36,023 nucleotides of DNA, from contig SYJV01000203.1 of assembly GCA_005798335.1 (NCBI GenBank), forward strand, positions 1 through 36,023, read 5' to 3'. The translations under genes were made by a program, and so were the position numbers. This DNA comes from Planctomycetaceae bacterium. Its GTDB lineage: Bacteria; Planctomycetota; Planctomycetia; Pirellulales; Pirellulaceae. The notes under the pieces were generated by a model that made no database searches, was not told the origin of the DNA, and saw only the letters and a list, made by a program, of their open reading frames with translations. Shown in pieces: positions 6,451 through 16,828 of the stretch; positions within the stretch are counted from its first letter, which is position 1, and each line of letters opens with the position of its first letter.

Positions 6451-9400
6451 TCAAGGAATGGCCGCTAAATGCCGATTTCGCCAGGGACGCGTGAGCAAAC
6501 GATATCCGAGGGAATACATTGCTAGTCCAGCTATTAAATAGCTTGGCCAGACAATCGGCAACATCGCCCAAGCCAAAAGACTCAGAATAGCGACTAAGAC
6601 CCAAGTTTGGTCTATAGCAAGCCAATTTACGACTGACTCAATTCGCCTGCCAAGCAGTACAACTGAGCCACCCAAAACAATCATCAGCGCTGCTACCAGC
6701 CACATCGCGACCGCGGGTTTCGCGGTACGTTTCTCAGAGATTCGGCAAATGGCGTTGAACGAGTCGACCATTGTTACTTCGAACCAACCGCCACCATTTT
6801 CGCGCACGTTGCCGATAGCAACGGTCGTTAATGTCTGGGGACTCGCTTGAACTGACTGTTCAATACCTAGTTTTGCCAAGTAAGTTCTCCAATACTCGGT
6901 TGGCAAATCGGGTTGTAGGTTTGCTAGGTCGCCGCGCTCAAATTGCTCAGGGGTTGAGTTGGAGTCGATCGTTGTCGCGCTATCGGACTGAGTTGGGACG
7001 CGAACGCTTCGCTTGAGCTGCCAGATCGCAGGCTGCCACATTGCTGACCAGGCAATCAGCGCCGACTTCGAGCGCAACATTGCGCCCGAAAGTGCACCGT
7101 CCAACAGGCCTCGCCACTTGGTTTGCTGAGAATTGCGAACACTGGCAACATTAACTCCGCGCGCCGAGTTCCTTTCAATTGTCGATGCGAGTAGCGCGCT
7201 GCGGTCCAGATGCATGAACATTTGGCAATCCTCGACATTCGCCTCCCATTGCGGCAATACAATGCGGATGACGGGTCCTGTTGATTGCGAAGTCTCGATC
7301 GACGCCCGCCAGCGAACCAATAAGGTCAATCGCGTCGGTAAATGGCTTGGTTGAAGCAAGAATTGCACCTGTCGATCCCGATCCTGTTCCCAATTCGCAA
7401 CGTGTTCACCCATGACCGCACCAACGATTTCTAGGTGTTCGGGCAGCTTGCCCTTGAGAGTTGACTGTCGGCGCGGTTCAATCCAAAGCTCGACAGTGCC
7501 GAGGCATTCGCTGGCGCTGGAATACTGAACGTCGGCTGCGATCAGGTGGATCTTGGCGCGATTGTTGGGCGATTCAATCGTCTGCCAGCTAAGTTGTTGT
7601 TGCGACTCATTGTTTTCATACAGCGTATATCCGTCGGCCGCGAACCATCCGAGAGATTTGGAGTTACTCAGTTTTCTGCCAGTATTGGACCACTGGATTG
7701 GTTGACCGTCGAGAGTGTCGGGTAGCGCAAGCACGGGGCGATTGCGGACACTCCAAAAAACGCGCAAATCGGGAATGCGGATTGACTGCTGCGTAAAAGC
7801 ACTAGGCAGTTTTAGAGTAATACCCAGCCGAGTCTTGCCGTTGACCGAAGGTGGAGGAACAATGCAAAGCGTGATGCGGTTTGACTCAGCCGAAGGCAGA
7901 GTCATCGAAGTAGTTTGGGTCTGGTAACTGTCGCGAAATTCGACGGGCATATCGACAAAATAATAGTCAAGCGGTTCACTTGGCGTTTCCAATTCACATT
8001 CGAACTGGCCAACCCAACCCGACTGTTGATACACCATGCGGAGGGCCGAGCTCCATACGACTTGATTCTTGCGCCGACTGATCTCGACTGTCAGCGGCAG
8101 GTACACGGATTCTCTGAATTTACCTCCAAGTTCGACATCGCCTAGGGATTGCTCCAGATTAGCTAGCAAGTCTTTGACGGGTGAGGAATTCGAAACAAGT
8201 TCTATAGCGTTCGCGGAATCTTGAATGAGCCGACACACTAGTTCTGCGCCTTGGGTCAACCGCAGATAGCTAGACGATATTACAGAGTCCATGAGAATTG
8301 GACGGGACAAACGCGTTGCTGAATTCAATCGATTCGGCAGAGCTAACTCCAAATCGAGCGACTGTACGCCGCCTCGAGCGATATCGTGTAGGAGTGCCAA
8401 GTGTGCAAAGTCATCCATGGGTGTGACATTAAAGCTGGCTGGTAACTGGTTGATATGGGCTGCGATGACCCGAGCATCCCTAGGGATCTGTAGTGACAGT
8501 GACGATTGCGATTCGAGCGGCAATTTCCAGCGTGCAGAGTATCGAATCACAGTTTCCGGTTGACGTATATGGATCTCGGTTGTCTCATCGACCTGGGCGG
8601 GCGTGGAAATCGGTTGCTTTATTAGAGTCGCTGCAACATTGCCAAGCGGAACTCGCAAAGTGACAGGTTGTTCAGCCAGTTTCGCATCGCCCCATACGGA
8701 CATTGGTTGAGCAAAATTGTGCCATGATTCAGTCCCTTCCAGTTTCCATCCTGGAAAACCGGGAACCGAAACAGCCAGCGTACGCATGAGAGGCTGGCTT
8801 TCCTGAAGCGACAAGAACGGAATTGGCAAAGAGGAACTCGTCTCTGGATCGCGGGGCAGCAACAGAACTCGCACGGTAGCATTATCGCTGCCCAGTCGGC
8901 TACGACGAACTGCGTACAGCGTTCGCGATTGTCCAACCGACGTCTCCGCCGGAATCATGACAGCATCCAACCATTGATTTCCCACAGGATACCACTGTGA
9001 ATCTATTGCGACCACTAAATTTTCTGGCAGAGCTGTAGCGCCGGTAATGTTCAATTGAGCATACGCAACAACCTGAGTGTGCCGAATGCGCACCCAAGTA
9101 TGTGCGAATACTTGTGGGACGACGTCCGGAGTGGTGCGGAGTTGCCAGCTAATGTCGAGTTGCGAAACCGGGCCGAGATCCGCGACCAGGGAGTCTCTTT
9201 CATCTCGATGCACTTCACCCACGCTGGACACTTCAATTTCTTGAGTCGATTCCGAGCGAATTTCCAGCCGCGCAGTCGCAATCGGCGGAATACGAAAAGC
9301 CAAGCGCCCGCGGCCATCGAGTTCCTGTAAGGGTCCGCGCGGGACCAGAATCAATTGCACGTTGTATTGCTTAGCCGACGGTGCGCTCCAAACGATGTGA

Positions 9401-12400
9401 TCAGACTCTTGGCGAAAAGCGCTGCCAAATACTTCGATTCCATCGACAAAGAACCTTGCAAGCTGCACTTCGGCCGAATACACCGGAAATCGCAATAGTG
9501 GTTTGTCGGAAGTCAGCGTGACGTTTAGGTCGACCGTTACTTCAGCGATCGATGCCCGCTGAGACATCGTCGATTGAACATGCGCGCGGTAACTCACGCT
9601 GTGGATACGCGTGCTAAAATCACTCCATGCACCTTGCTGAGGATTCTCCAGCAAGTCGATTAACTGGCGTGGAGCATATACGAGATTCCCGGCAGGTGTC
9701 TGCTGTTGATCGGTCGGAACCAAAATGCCGTAGATCTTTCTAGCAGAATATTTGCCGGGTTCATGCAGTTCCCGATTCGCTTGGCCAATCAACTGTCGAC
9801 TATCTTGAGCCACACCGCAACTGCAGGTGGATTGCCCGAACACAATCATTGCAATGCCAAGCACTGAATGCTTGGCAACTGTAGAACCTCGTCGCAACGA
9901 AGGTCGCTGGACACCATGGAGACGGGCGAGTTTGGCTGTAATACGTACGGTTAGAGCAATGGCGAAAGCCAAGCAAATGCCCTGAACCATACCGACCAGC
10001 CATACTGGCACGCTAAGGCAGGCCGCGGACAATAGCGCAGCCAGCGACAACCAACGCCACGCATAAACAGCACAAATATGAAAGATGAAAATCGACAACA
10101 GACAGAGCGATGCGGTCACAATTGCGCTGATGGCCGCTTTGTCAACGATCCACCACCGGGCATGCGAGAAAGCGATCGAAAGATCTTTGACCGCCGGTGC
10201 TGCGGTCGGCGGTCGTATCAACTCCCAATCTTCACCAAGTCCGGCGGGACGTTTAAAGTACTCGCCTCCCGAGTGTGAAGCGTTTAAGTCGACACGAACA
10301 CGATCAGTAAGTGCATTTGTGGACGCAGCCGGCGAGTCTTCATGATGCGTTCGACCGTCAGGACGCAGTAAATCCCACCATTGCTTCGGATTCAATCGAT
10401 CTAGCAATTTGACTTGATCAAATACTAGCAACTTTTCGACCGACATCTTTCCTGGAGCGATCCAGTATCGACAATCGTGGTGCAATGTTTGCACAGAGCA
10501 GTTTACAGCCACGGGCTCCAATCGAGTCAACCAAGAATCATCAGTGCTCGGGCCCTTGCAGATGAGTGTCACGGGCACTCGCGCTCCCGGCGGTAGCGAA
10601 ATACTAAGCGACTGATTCGACTCGATCGGTAACGGACGACGATTCACTCCGTTGACCATCAGTATCGTTGGCGTCCATTGCGCTGGAACTGTAACTCGTA
10701 CAATCGAGTCCTTCGGGGACATGAAATTCCACCGTACCTCATGCCAGGTTGCCTCGCCAAAAGACTGCCAATTGTCAATTGTTTGGTCCCAAGCCCAAAT
10801 CCTCGCCGATTGAGATAATTCTGTGAAATCGATTTTTGTTAGGCTGTTTGGGTCGTAACGACATTGTACAACGGGTTGGACAGGCTGATGTATAGATGAT
10901 GCTCCCTCGCTGCCGAATGAGTCGGTACCCGGCGGAAGTAATTCGAGAGGCATGGAACTGACGGATTGCCACAACTCGTGCGGCAGCGAAATCTGACCCT
11001 CTTGACTGGCCGCCTCTGGAGCGCTGGGAAGTGAAACAGAGTAGGAGCCATCGGTCGCTCTTAATAGAGTTTTGGCAGATAATTCGAAAAGCTGCGTTAG
11101 CGGCCTGGAAAAAGTGAGTTCAAGAACCGTTTCGGTCGGCGACGAGCTTATCGTATTGGTCGTCACCATCGTGGATTCGGCAGGCTGGTTACCGAGAGAG
11201 ACCATGGCCCAGGCGCTTGCAGTTACACTTGGGGCCGCCGGAATCACGACTTGTAGTTTGGAAATGCCGCCAGATACGGGTAAGCACGCGAGTCGATATT
11301 CTACGTGCAACTCATCGGCTTGTTTGGTAAGAAATGTTCTGCATGTTGTGGTAAATGCGCCTCGAATTCGTCGCATCGTCAGCGGAGGTAAATTGCCACG
11401 AACACCACGGAAAATCCACGTTTCCGACAACCGCGGCAGCATGGCCTTTTGCCAGCCCAAAAGATCGACCTCGGTCAACCGCAATTGCAATAGCTCCGTA
11501 TCGACCTGCAATTGATATTGTCCGGTTGTTTCCACGACGTATGCATCTTGCTGGTCCGCGCTAGCGAGAGAAATCAGCCCACTTTGCGGTAATCGCAGCA
11601 GTTCGACGTTGGTAGTACGTGGGACGTGAGCAGACAATACTAAATCAAGTTCTACGTTGCTGCGAACCTCGTCCCAATGGACGACCAGCTTGCTGCGACC
11701 TCCACCTAGTTGTTGCAGGTCGGTACTCACGCTCGATCCCTCGAGCGTACAGGACGTGTCGTCCACGAACCAACCGCGACCAACTTCCAGCTCCAATCGA
11801 TTCGACCGCAAATCCCGACCAGTCAAATGCAACCGCGATGTGGCGTCAAACCACGCTGGATGAACCGAGAATTTGGTTAACGACCTGACTTGCCAAGGAG
11901 GAGACGGATCGGCGATGCGAATCTCGACTGCGTCCATTGCGCCTTGCCAGTCCCATCGCCACTCAGGCAGCTCGCGAGTTTGTCCGGTCGCTGTGGGTGC
12001 CAGCGACATGGCGGCTCGAAAACCTGCTGGTTTAAGCTCCTCGACCAACAAAGACTCGCTGCTTATCAGGTTGCTTCGACCGTCGACTACAAAGCCTCGC
12101 TCGATATTAATTGTCGGCAACACACCGCTGAAGGGTATTTGCAAGGGCATGAATGCTTCAACTTGAATCTGGTGCATGCCGTTGTTCTGGCTCGGCAATT
12201 CGATTGAAACTGTATTCCTAGAATCGCGTGCAGGCTCCCGCCGCCACGCTACTTCTTCTTTGTCGACTCGAATGGCTCGTAAACGCAATCGTGTGTCAAC
12301 GGCGAACCTCACTTGCGACACGCCCTGCCAGGGCACGATACACTCCGTTCGCAGGCGCATTTCGCTTGCCCGGATGACGTATTCGGCTTTAAAAGTTCGC

Positions 12401-13182
12401 ACGTTCAGGTCCCACTGAGGGCCGCTGTTTTTCTCGCGTGGCGATAATTTCAAGTCGAACCGCCGGCACCCTGACACGTGCATTACGTACCATGACACCA
12501 GTGGCGATTGATTCACCTTGAGTTCGTCTGGCCAGTCCGCTGGCAATTCCGCGTTGGGTTGTTCAATCTCGGAAATTGCAACCGTTGACGACCAAAGCTT
12601 CAAATGGATAGGGACAGAAACGATCAACTTGCCAAACACTGCCCCTGGCAACTCAACTTGGTAGGTTCCTCCCTGCGGGTCTGCCGTGGTTGGTCTTGCT
12701 ACAAAACCAAACCACGCCTGAGAAATTGTTCGGTCGACTGCAACCCAACCTCGACCATCAGCCTGATAGTGGAGAAAATTAGTCAATGAATTTCGCGAGG
12801 CATCCCCAGGGTGTAATGCAACGTTGGGAGTGCCGATATCTACAGGCTGTCGCGCATCGGAATCGCGAAATTTCCAACGAGAGTATTTTGAAACTAGTGC
12901 TTTTTCGGAGATTTCGGCCAGGTAGATCGCCTCTTCGATTCCTGCTACTGAGTGCTCGGGGGCTTGGCGCCGCGCGGTTTCTGCGCGCAGCAATTCACCA
13001 AGATCCTCGACTGCAATAAGTTGGTATTTGTCGGAATCGGCCAGCAAGTCGATCTGGTCGTCCGGCACGTTGATACGCATTGCTTCCCATTGCCCTTGCA
13101 GTTGGCAATCGCCAACCTCAACCATGCAAATCGCCATCGTGATGGCCATCGCGTTCCTCAAGAACATGCGTAGCCAGCACAT
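6451..13182 (-). CDS. Giant two-unit membrane-anchored beta-rich protein
   Basis: I recognise no named family. From ATG 13182 it has 2243 residues; the frame stays open to 13329, but GGAGG eight bases before 13182 and the signal peptide that follows decide the start. The upstream gene stops one base before this ATG. Residues 1-25 are a signal peptide. Unit 1 (about 30-1100) is beta-rich and ends in transmembrane helices at about 1014-1080. A further hydrophobic, signal-like segment at 1106-1126 opens unit 2 (about 1130-2150), which ends in helices at about 2159-2177, 2194-2212 and 2215-2230. By eye each unit resembles the whole upstream 1128-residue protein: a VP-[D/T]-D start, a strand-rich body, a conserved module before the helices, and a [V/I]WP or VPVW motif within the helices. 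Likely exported and membrane-anchored; function unknown. Confidence 0.82.
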   Translation of the reverse strand: MCWLRMFLRNAMAITMAICMVEVGDCQLQGQWEAMRINVPDDQIDLLADSDKYQLIAVEDLGELLRAETARRQAPEHSVAGIEEAIYLAEISEKALVSKYSRWKFRDSDARQPVDIGTPNVALHPGDASRNSLTNFLHYQADGRGWVAVDRTISQAWFGFVARPTTADPQGGTYQVELPGAVFGKLIVSVPIHLKLWSSTVAISEIEQPNAELPADWPDELKVNQSPLVSWYVMHVSGCRRFDLKLSPREKNSGPQWDLNVRTFKAEYVIRASEMRLRTECIVPWQGVSQVRFAVDTRLRLRAIRVDKEEVAWRREPARDSRNTVSIELPSQNNGMHQIQVEAFMPLQIPFSGVLPTINIERGFVVDGRSNLISSESLLVEELKPAGFRAAMSLAPTATGQTRELPEWRWDWQGAMDAVEIRIADPSPPWQVRSLTKFSVHPAWFDATSRLHLTGRDLRSNRLELEVGRGWFVDDTSCTLEGSSVSTDLQQLGGGRSKLVVHWDEVRSNVELDLVLSAHVPRTTNVELLRLPQSGLISLASADQQDAYVVETTGQYQLQVDTELLQLRLTEVDLLGWQKAMLPRLSETWIFRGVRGNLPPLTMRRIRGAFTTTCRTFLTKQADELHVEYRLACLPVSGGISKLQVVIPAAPSVTASAWAMVSLGNQPAESTMVTTNTISSSPTETVLELTFSRPLTQLFELSAKTLLRATDGSYSVSLPSAPEAASQEGQISLPHELWQSVSSMPLELLPPGTDSFGSEGASSIHQPVQPVVQCRYDPNSLTKIDFTELSQSARIWAWDQTIDNWQSFGEATWHEVRWNFMSPKDSIVRVTVPAQWTPTILMVNGVNRRPLPIESNQSLSISLPPGARVPVTLICKGPSTDDSWLTRLEPVAVNCSVQTLHHDCRYWIAPGKMSVEKLLVFDQVKLLDRLNPKQWWDLLRPDGRTHHEDSPAASTNALTDRVRVDLNASHSGGEYFKRPAGLGEDWELIRPPTAAPAVKDLSIAFSHARWWIVDKAAISAIVTASLCLLSIFIFHICAVYAWRWLSLAALLSAACLSVPVWLVGMVQGICLAFAIALTVRITAKLARLHGVQRPSLRRGSTVAKHSVLGIAMIVFGQSTCSCGVAQDSRQLIGQANRELHEPGKYSARKIYGILVPTDQQQTPAGNLVYAPRQLIDLLENPQQGAWSDFSTRIHSVSYRAHVQSTMSQRASIAEVTVDLNVTLTSDKPLLRFPVYSAEVQLARFFVDGIEVFGSAFRQESDHIVWSAPSAKQYNVQLILVPRGPLQELDGRGRLAFRIPPIATARLEIRSESTQEIEVSSVGEVHRDERDSLVADLGPVSQLDISWQLRTTPDVVPQVFAHTWVRIRHTQVVAYAQLNITGATALPENLVVAIDSQWYPVGNQWLDAVMIPAETSVGQSRTLYAVRRSRLGSDNATVRVLLLPRDPETSSSLPIPFLSLQESQPLMRTLAVSVPGFPGWKLEGTESWHNFAQPMSVWGDAKLAEQPVTLRVPLGNVAATLIKQPISTPAQVDETTEIHIRQPETVIRYSARWKLPLESQSSLSLQIPRDARVIAAHINQLPASFNVTPMDDFAHLALLHDIARGGVQSLDLELALPNRLNSATRLSRPILMDSVISSSYLRLTQGAELVCRLIQDSANAIELVSNSSPVKDLLANLEQSLGDVELGGKFRESVYLPLTVEISRRKNQVVWSSALRMVYQQSGWVGQFECELETPSEPLDYYFVDMPVEFRDSYQTQTTSMTLPSAESNRITLCIVPPPSVNGKTRLGITLKLPSAFTQQSIRIPDLRVFWSVRNRPVLALPDTLDGQPIQWSNTGRKLSNSKSLGWFAADGYTLYENNESQQQLSWQTIESPNNRAKIHLIAADVQYSSASECLGTVELWIEPRRQSTLKGKLPEHLEIVGAVMGEHVANWEQDRDRQVQFLLQPSHLPTRLTLLVRWRASIETSQSTGPVIRIVLPQWEANVEDCQMFMHLDRSALLASTIERNSARGVNVASVRNSQQTKWRGLLDGALSGAMLRSKSALIAWSAMWQPAIWQLKRSVRVPTQSDSATTIDSNSTPEQFERGDLANLQPDLPTEYWRTYLAKLGIEQSVQASPQTLTTVAIGNVRENGGGWFEVTMVDSFNAICRISEKRTAKPAVAMWLVAALMIVLGGSVVLLGRRIESVVNWLAIDQTWVLVAILSLLAWAMLPIVWPSYLIAGLAMYSLGYRLLTRPWRNRHLAAIP
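9855..9877 (-). other. Perfect 9-bp hairpin at the internal unit junction
   Basis: TGCCAAGCA (9855-9863) and TGCTTGGCA (9869-9877) form a perfect 9-bp inverted repeat with a 5-nt loop inside the coding sequence. It lies at the boundary between unit 1 and unit 2 of the giant protein, immediately before an in-frame ATG at 9849 and over an in-frame GTG. It could be a relic of a former intergenic region or an internal control element; chance is also possible. Confidence 0.45.
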
Positions 13183-13183
13183 G

Positions 13184-16100
13184 CTAGGGCCCTCCGTCAA
13201 CGGGCACCGGAGATCGAGCCTGAGTGGTGGATGGATTCTGACTTTGTGGCCGCGAACCAGGTTGGCGCTCGCTGCCACGATCAGACGCAGAAGTTGGACG
13301 GCTGGTAAATACGCTGCGACGTCGTACACGCGTGTCTACTGCCGCGCGAGTGATTAACACCAACGCGACCAATCCGATTGAAACTATCAACGTTTGACCA
13401 ACTAGAATCGCCAGGTCCGGCCATACCATCGCTAGCCCACCAAACAGCGCAACCCAAGTGACCAAGACGAGCGGACTGCGTAGAAAGCGAATTGACATTG
13501 TAAGGACGGTCAGAAGAATTGAGATTAACCCCACTGGAAACCAGAGTACCAATCGCGACACCGTCCAGCACTGAAAACTCTTGGCAGATCCAAAGCTGCT
13601 CAGCAGGTAACGATTGTTGGTCGCAGCAATTTCGGGCTGGTTCGCAACGCCAACCCATTTCTCAAGTTCTGGCTGGCCAAGCTTACTTTCTCGCGACCAC
13701 CAAAAACCGTTCCACGCCCAATGCCATTCGGGCATGAATCCATTTGGGACAATTGCCAGGTGACTGATATAAGGCGTAATCAATTGCCAGTAGAAGCGGT
13801 TGATACCATCGGTGCCGTCTATTTTTGGAATATCGATATTGTGCGGCGCGATCCATGAAATGGAACCCACTGGCCAAGTCCAGATATCCAATAGATAAAC
13901 ATCGCCGCCTTCCTTCACTGGCAGATCGAACTGGTACTTGTCCACTGCAATAGGAAATGGAGAGACGGGTTTACCGTCGACAAATATTTGCGGATTGGCT
14001 CCAGGAATGTTAACCGTCAGTTTGGTCTGATCGGTGCGAATGCTAGCGCAAAATCGATCGCGACGATCCGCGCCGCTGATCGCGGTCTGTAACCACGCTC
14101 GTTCGACCTGGACCGGCAAGTAGGTCACTCGTTTAAGTCGCCGGACCGAGATTGGTAATCGCGTTTTCGAAAGACTAAACTCTAAAGGGAACCTGAGTTC
14201 GCGATCGAATTGCTCTGTTGAAACAAAATCATTCGCGCTACTGTCATGAGAAATTTCTAGGTCGCGACTGCTCGAAATGGACACCTCGCCTGACAAGTTC
14301 CGACTGATATTGGGCAATTTTAACAATGGGATTGGCACGGTGATCGTAGTTATCGCGCCAAAATCCGGCTGTTTGGCTAAGTTGTAACGGCCTGTAATCA
14401 AGACTGATGTTTTCCCGATCAGATCGGGCACTCCCAACAGTTGAAAATCATAGGATGGTGCGGGTGGCACGACTGCGGGCACCGATCGAATGCTATATTC
14501 TTGTCCGTTGATAAACACCCGCAAATCTTGCAAAGATCTACTAGCGGAAAATTCCAAGTTGCTGAGCGGAAGGTGGTCGATCTGCAAGGACATTTCCTGC
14601 TTGAGTGCGACATGCTCCAACTCAACTTGGCAATTTAGGCGTTGCTCAATCGCGACTTGTTGAGGCAGTATTTCGGCTTGCCCTTGCCACTTTGGAGTCG
14701 TTTCGCCGCCGGCCTGAAAGCGATAAACTGCCGAACGACTGGCCAGTTCGCCACCGATCAATTCGATCTGCGACGGAGAAAGCGAATCGCTCAAAAGACC
14801 CTGACTATTCTCTTCGTCCCAGTGCAGCATCACATTGCTTGCGGCCGCAACCATTATTGCACCCGTACCGTGATCAACGTCAGGCTTCCCTCCGTCACTG
14901 CGATAGCGAACAATGCGAGGAACAGCAAATTGGACAATTGTGTTGCCGGTAGACTTCATCGGCAAATAGGCCGTTAGCCGCCACAACTGCTGTATGCGCT
15001 TGTTGGCGGTGCCAATTTCAGAGTTGTCGAAACTGCTCAATTGAATTGAGCCATCTGGTTGCACAGCATGCCCCAGCGTCTCGAATGAGCCGACAGGACT
15101 GGACCCTGACACGATTTCGGCCGTCGCCAGCGACCAATCGCCTAGGTGCAAACCAAGTTCTAATGCTTGCGAAGGTTCGAAAGCACAATTGAGCCAAGCT
15201 GTCAATTTCAGTTTGCTTTGGTCGACGATGACTAAGTAAGTCGGCCGCACGCTGGCGAGAGCAGTTTCCCGGCCAACTTTTGCATTCAGGCTGAACGGTT
15301 GGCGACTAAATCGGAATGCATACAATGTCCGATCCAAACCAATTTCATTGCGTTTATTCTCGAGCTCCGTTCCCTCGCCAATCCGCTGATCGTCCAGCGA
15401 GTAAAAGCTCGGCATGGAAATCTCAACGCGACCATCGTGGAGGTCGGCCTCAGGCAGCATAATTCCTGGTATCGAAATCGGCGATTGTAGAGGTGATCCT
15501 GGTGGAGGACGCCATTCCCATTGAATGGACAATCGATATTGGTCTGCGGGACTCCAAAATCGTACAAGCAATTCGACTGGTTCTGCTGCTGCGCTTGGTT
15601 TTTCGTGGGAAGTTTCGTTGATGGAGAATGCGTTTTGGAACTGAGGCGAGGGCAAATATCGTGAACCCGGTGGCAAACGAATTATCATCGGAGCATTTTG
15701 GTCATGATGATATCTATGAATCTCAAAGTTGGAGGACACCACCCACGCCGATTGTGGATTGTCAAATTCAAAACGCGTAAAACTGTGCGCTTCAACTGGG
15801 GAAATGCGATTTAACGCCGTGCCTCGGCGCCATGAAATGGCCACGTCTCCGTTGCTGCGGATAATCGCTTTCTTTTTCGATTCTTGCTGCTCGATATCGA
15901 TCAAACCGCTGCCTTGCTGGCCCAGTCGCAAATCCTTGACATCGTTGGGTATTTCGAACTCGATCAGGCACGGGCTGGCGGGCAGTGCCAAAGTAAGTTG
16001 CTGGCGATCTTGTTCGTCGACCAAGACTGTTCGTGCGACCAAACGCAATGAATATTGCTCGGCTTGCTTGGTCCGCAGATGCCAAATATAGCCGCGGTCA

Positions 16101-16570
16101 GTAGGCGAAATCTCCAGCGTCTGTTTGCCGCCCCCTTCGAATTGAACCTTCTCGACTAACTGACAATTTTCCAATCGCAAAGGAATTTCAAGCAGTTGTT
16201 CGTTGGTGGAATCATGAATCTTGACGTTGTATTGTGCCACCAATTCGGCAAAGTGCTCGTGAATTGTTGCGCGGACGGTAACTTGTTCAAAACTATATCG
16301 CGGGAATTTTCCATTGACGATTTCCAGAAAGTCGCCCACCGAGAAACCTGGCACCAACTTGGGATTGGACTTGTCGTCTGGCAGCCACAGCCTAGCGTCT
16401 AAAGCAAGTGTGCCATCTTTGGATAACGGCGGTGGTTCCCTTGAGACCGCAGGCTTATCAACTTGGTCACTGGATTGCGACCAACAGTTAACTTCGCTCG
16501 CACACAAAAAAAGTATTGCGAGCGTTAGCGACAAACTCTTCGCGATAAGTAAAAGAAGTTTCCCAACCAT
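13184..16570 (-). CDS. Large membrane-anchored beta-rich protein (single unit)
   Basis: I recognise no named family. From ATG 16570 the protein has 1128 residues; a GTG at 16633 would add 21 residues ahead of the signal peptide, which makes the ATG more likely. A signal peptide spans about 1-30. The body is strand-rich, with a WLPDD motif early on. A module at about 849-960 (IPGANPQIFVDG, RFYWQLITP) has visible counterparts in both units of the downstream 2243-residue protein. Transmembrane helices occupy about 1007-1077, including MVWPDLAILVG, followed by a basic, Ser/Pro-rich cytoplasmic tail of about 50 residues. It ends one base before the next gene's start, so the two are almost certainly cotranscribed and made in linked amounts. 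Confidence 0.82.
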   Translation of the reverse strand: MVGKLLLLIAKSLSLTLAILFLCASEVNCWSQSSDQVDKPAVSREPPPLSKDGTLALDARLWLPDDKSNPKLVPGFSVGDFLEIVNGKFPRYSFEQVTVRATIHEHFAELVAQYNVKIHDSTNEQLLEIPLRLENCQLVEKVQFEGGGKQTLEISPTDRGYIWHLRTKQAEQYSLRLVARTVLVDEQDRQQLTLALPASPCLIEFEIPNDVKDLRLGQQGSGLIDIEQQESKKKAIIRSNGDVAISWRRGTALNRISPVEAHSFTRFEFDNPQSAWVVSSNFEIHRYHHDQNAPMIIRLPPGSRYLPSPQFQNAFSINETSHEKPSAAAEPVELLVRFWSPADQYRLSIQWEWRPPPGSPLQSPISIPGIMLPEADLHDGRVEISMPSFYSLDDQRIGEGTELENKRNEIGLDRTLYAFRFSRQPFSLNAKVGRETALASVRPTYLVIVDQSKLKLTAWLNCAFEPSQALELGLHLGDWSLATAEIVSGSSPVGSFETLGHAVQPDGSIQLSSFDNSEIGTANKRIQQLWRLTAYLPMKSTGNTIVQFAVPRIVRYRSDGGKPDVDHGTGAIMVAAASNVMLHWDEENSQGLLSDSLSPSQIELIGGELASRSAVYRFQAGGETTPKWQGQAEILPQQVAIEQRLNCQVELEHVALKQEMSLQIDHLPLSNLEFSASRSLQDLRVFINGQEYSIRSVPAVVPPAPSYDFQLLGVPDLIGKTSVLITGRYNLAKQPDFGAITTITVPIPLLKLPNISRNLSGEVSISSSRDLEISHDSSANDFVSTEQFDRELRFPLEFSLSKTRLPISVRRLKRVTYLPVQVERAWLQTAISGADRRDRFCASIRTDQTKLTVNIPGANPQIFVDGKPVSPFPIAVDKYQFDLPVKEGGDVYLLDIWTWPVGSISWIAPHNIDIPKIDGTDGINRFYWQLITPYISHLAIVPNGFMPEWHWAWNGFWWSRESKLGQPELEKWVGVANQPEIAATNNRYLLSSFGSAKSFQCWTVSRLVLWFPVGLISILLTVLTMSIRFLRSPLVLVTWVALFGGLAMVWPDLAILVGQTLIVSIGLVALVLITRAAVDTRVRRRSVFTSRPTSASDRGSERQPGSRPQSQNPSTTQARSPVPVDGGP

Positions 16571-16771
16571 CCCGTTTGGCTTAGAAGAGAAGCGATTTTC
16601 CAAGTGCGTGCTTAGTCGCGTATCTGCCAGCACATTTGACGTGCTTGGAGCGCGACTCGAGTTCTGTGTTCCGCGCAGCTTTTCAGCTACTGAGTAAGAC
16701 TTAGTGTATATTTTATGTTACGCAGGATCTTCCGTTAATTGAACCTTTGCAGCCTTCAATGTCGGCATTCG

Positions 16772-16799
16772 AGAGTATTTAAAGACGCATTACCGTCAA
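16772..16799 (-). promoter_or_regulatory. Weak candidate promoter of the giant-protein operon
   Basis: On the minus strand TTGACG (16799-16794) is followed after 16 nt by TACTCT (16777-16772). The -35 fits well and the -10 poorly. It lies in the 258-bp gap before the 1128-residue gene, in the only non-coding gap between the dehydrogenase/cytochrome pair and the giant genes. I see nothing else in that gap. Confidence 0.25.
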
Positions 16800-16828
16800 A
16801 ATGCGGACAATCCTGCCCCTCTGGAAGA

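Noticed and set aside
13183-13329. 49-residue N-terminal extension of the giant protein
   Set aside because: It overlaps the upstream gene by 146 bp, lacks a signal peptide, and the ATG at 13182 has a strong GGAGG at ideal spacing.
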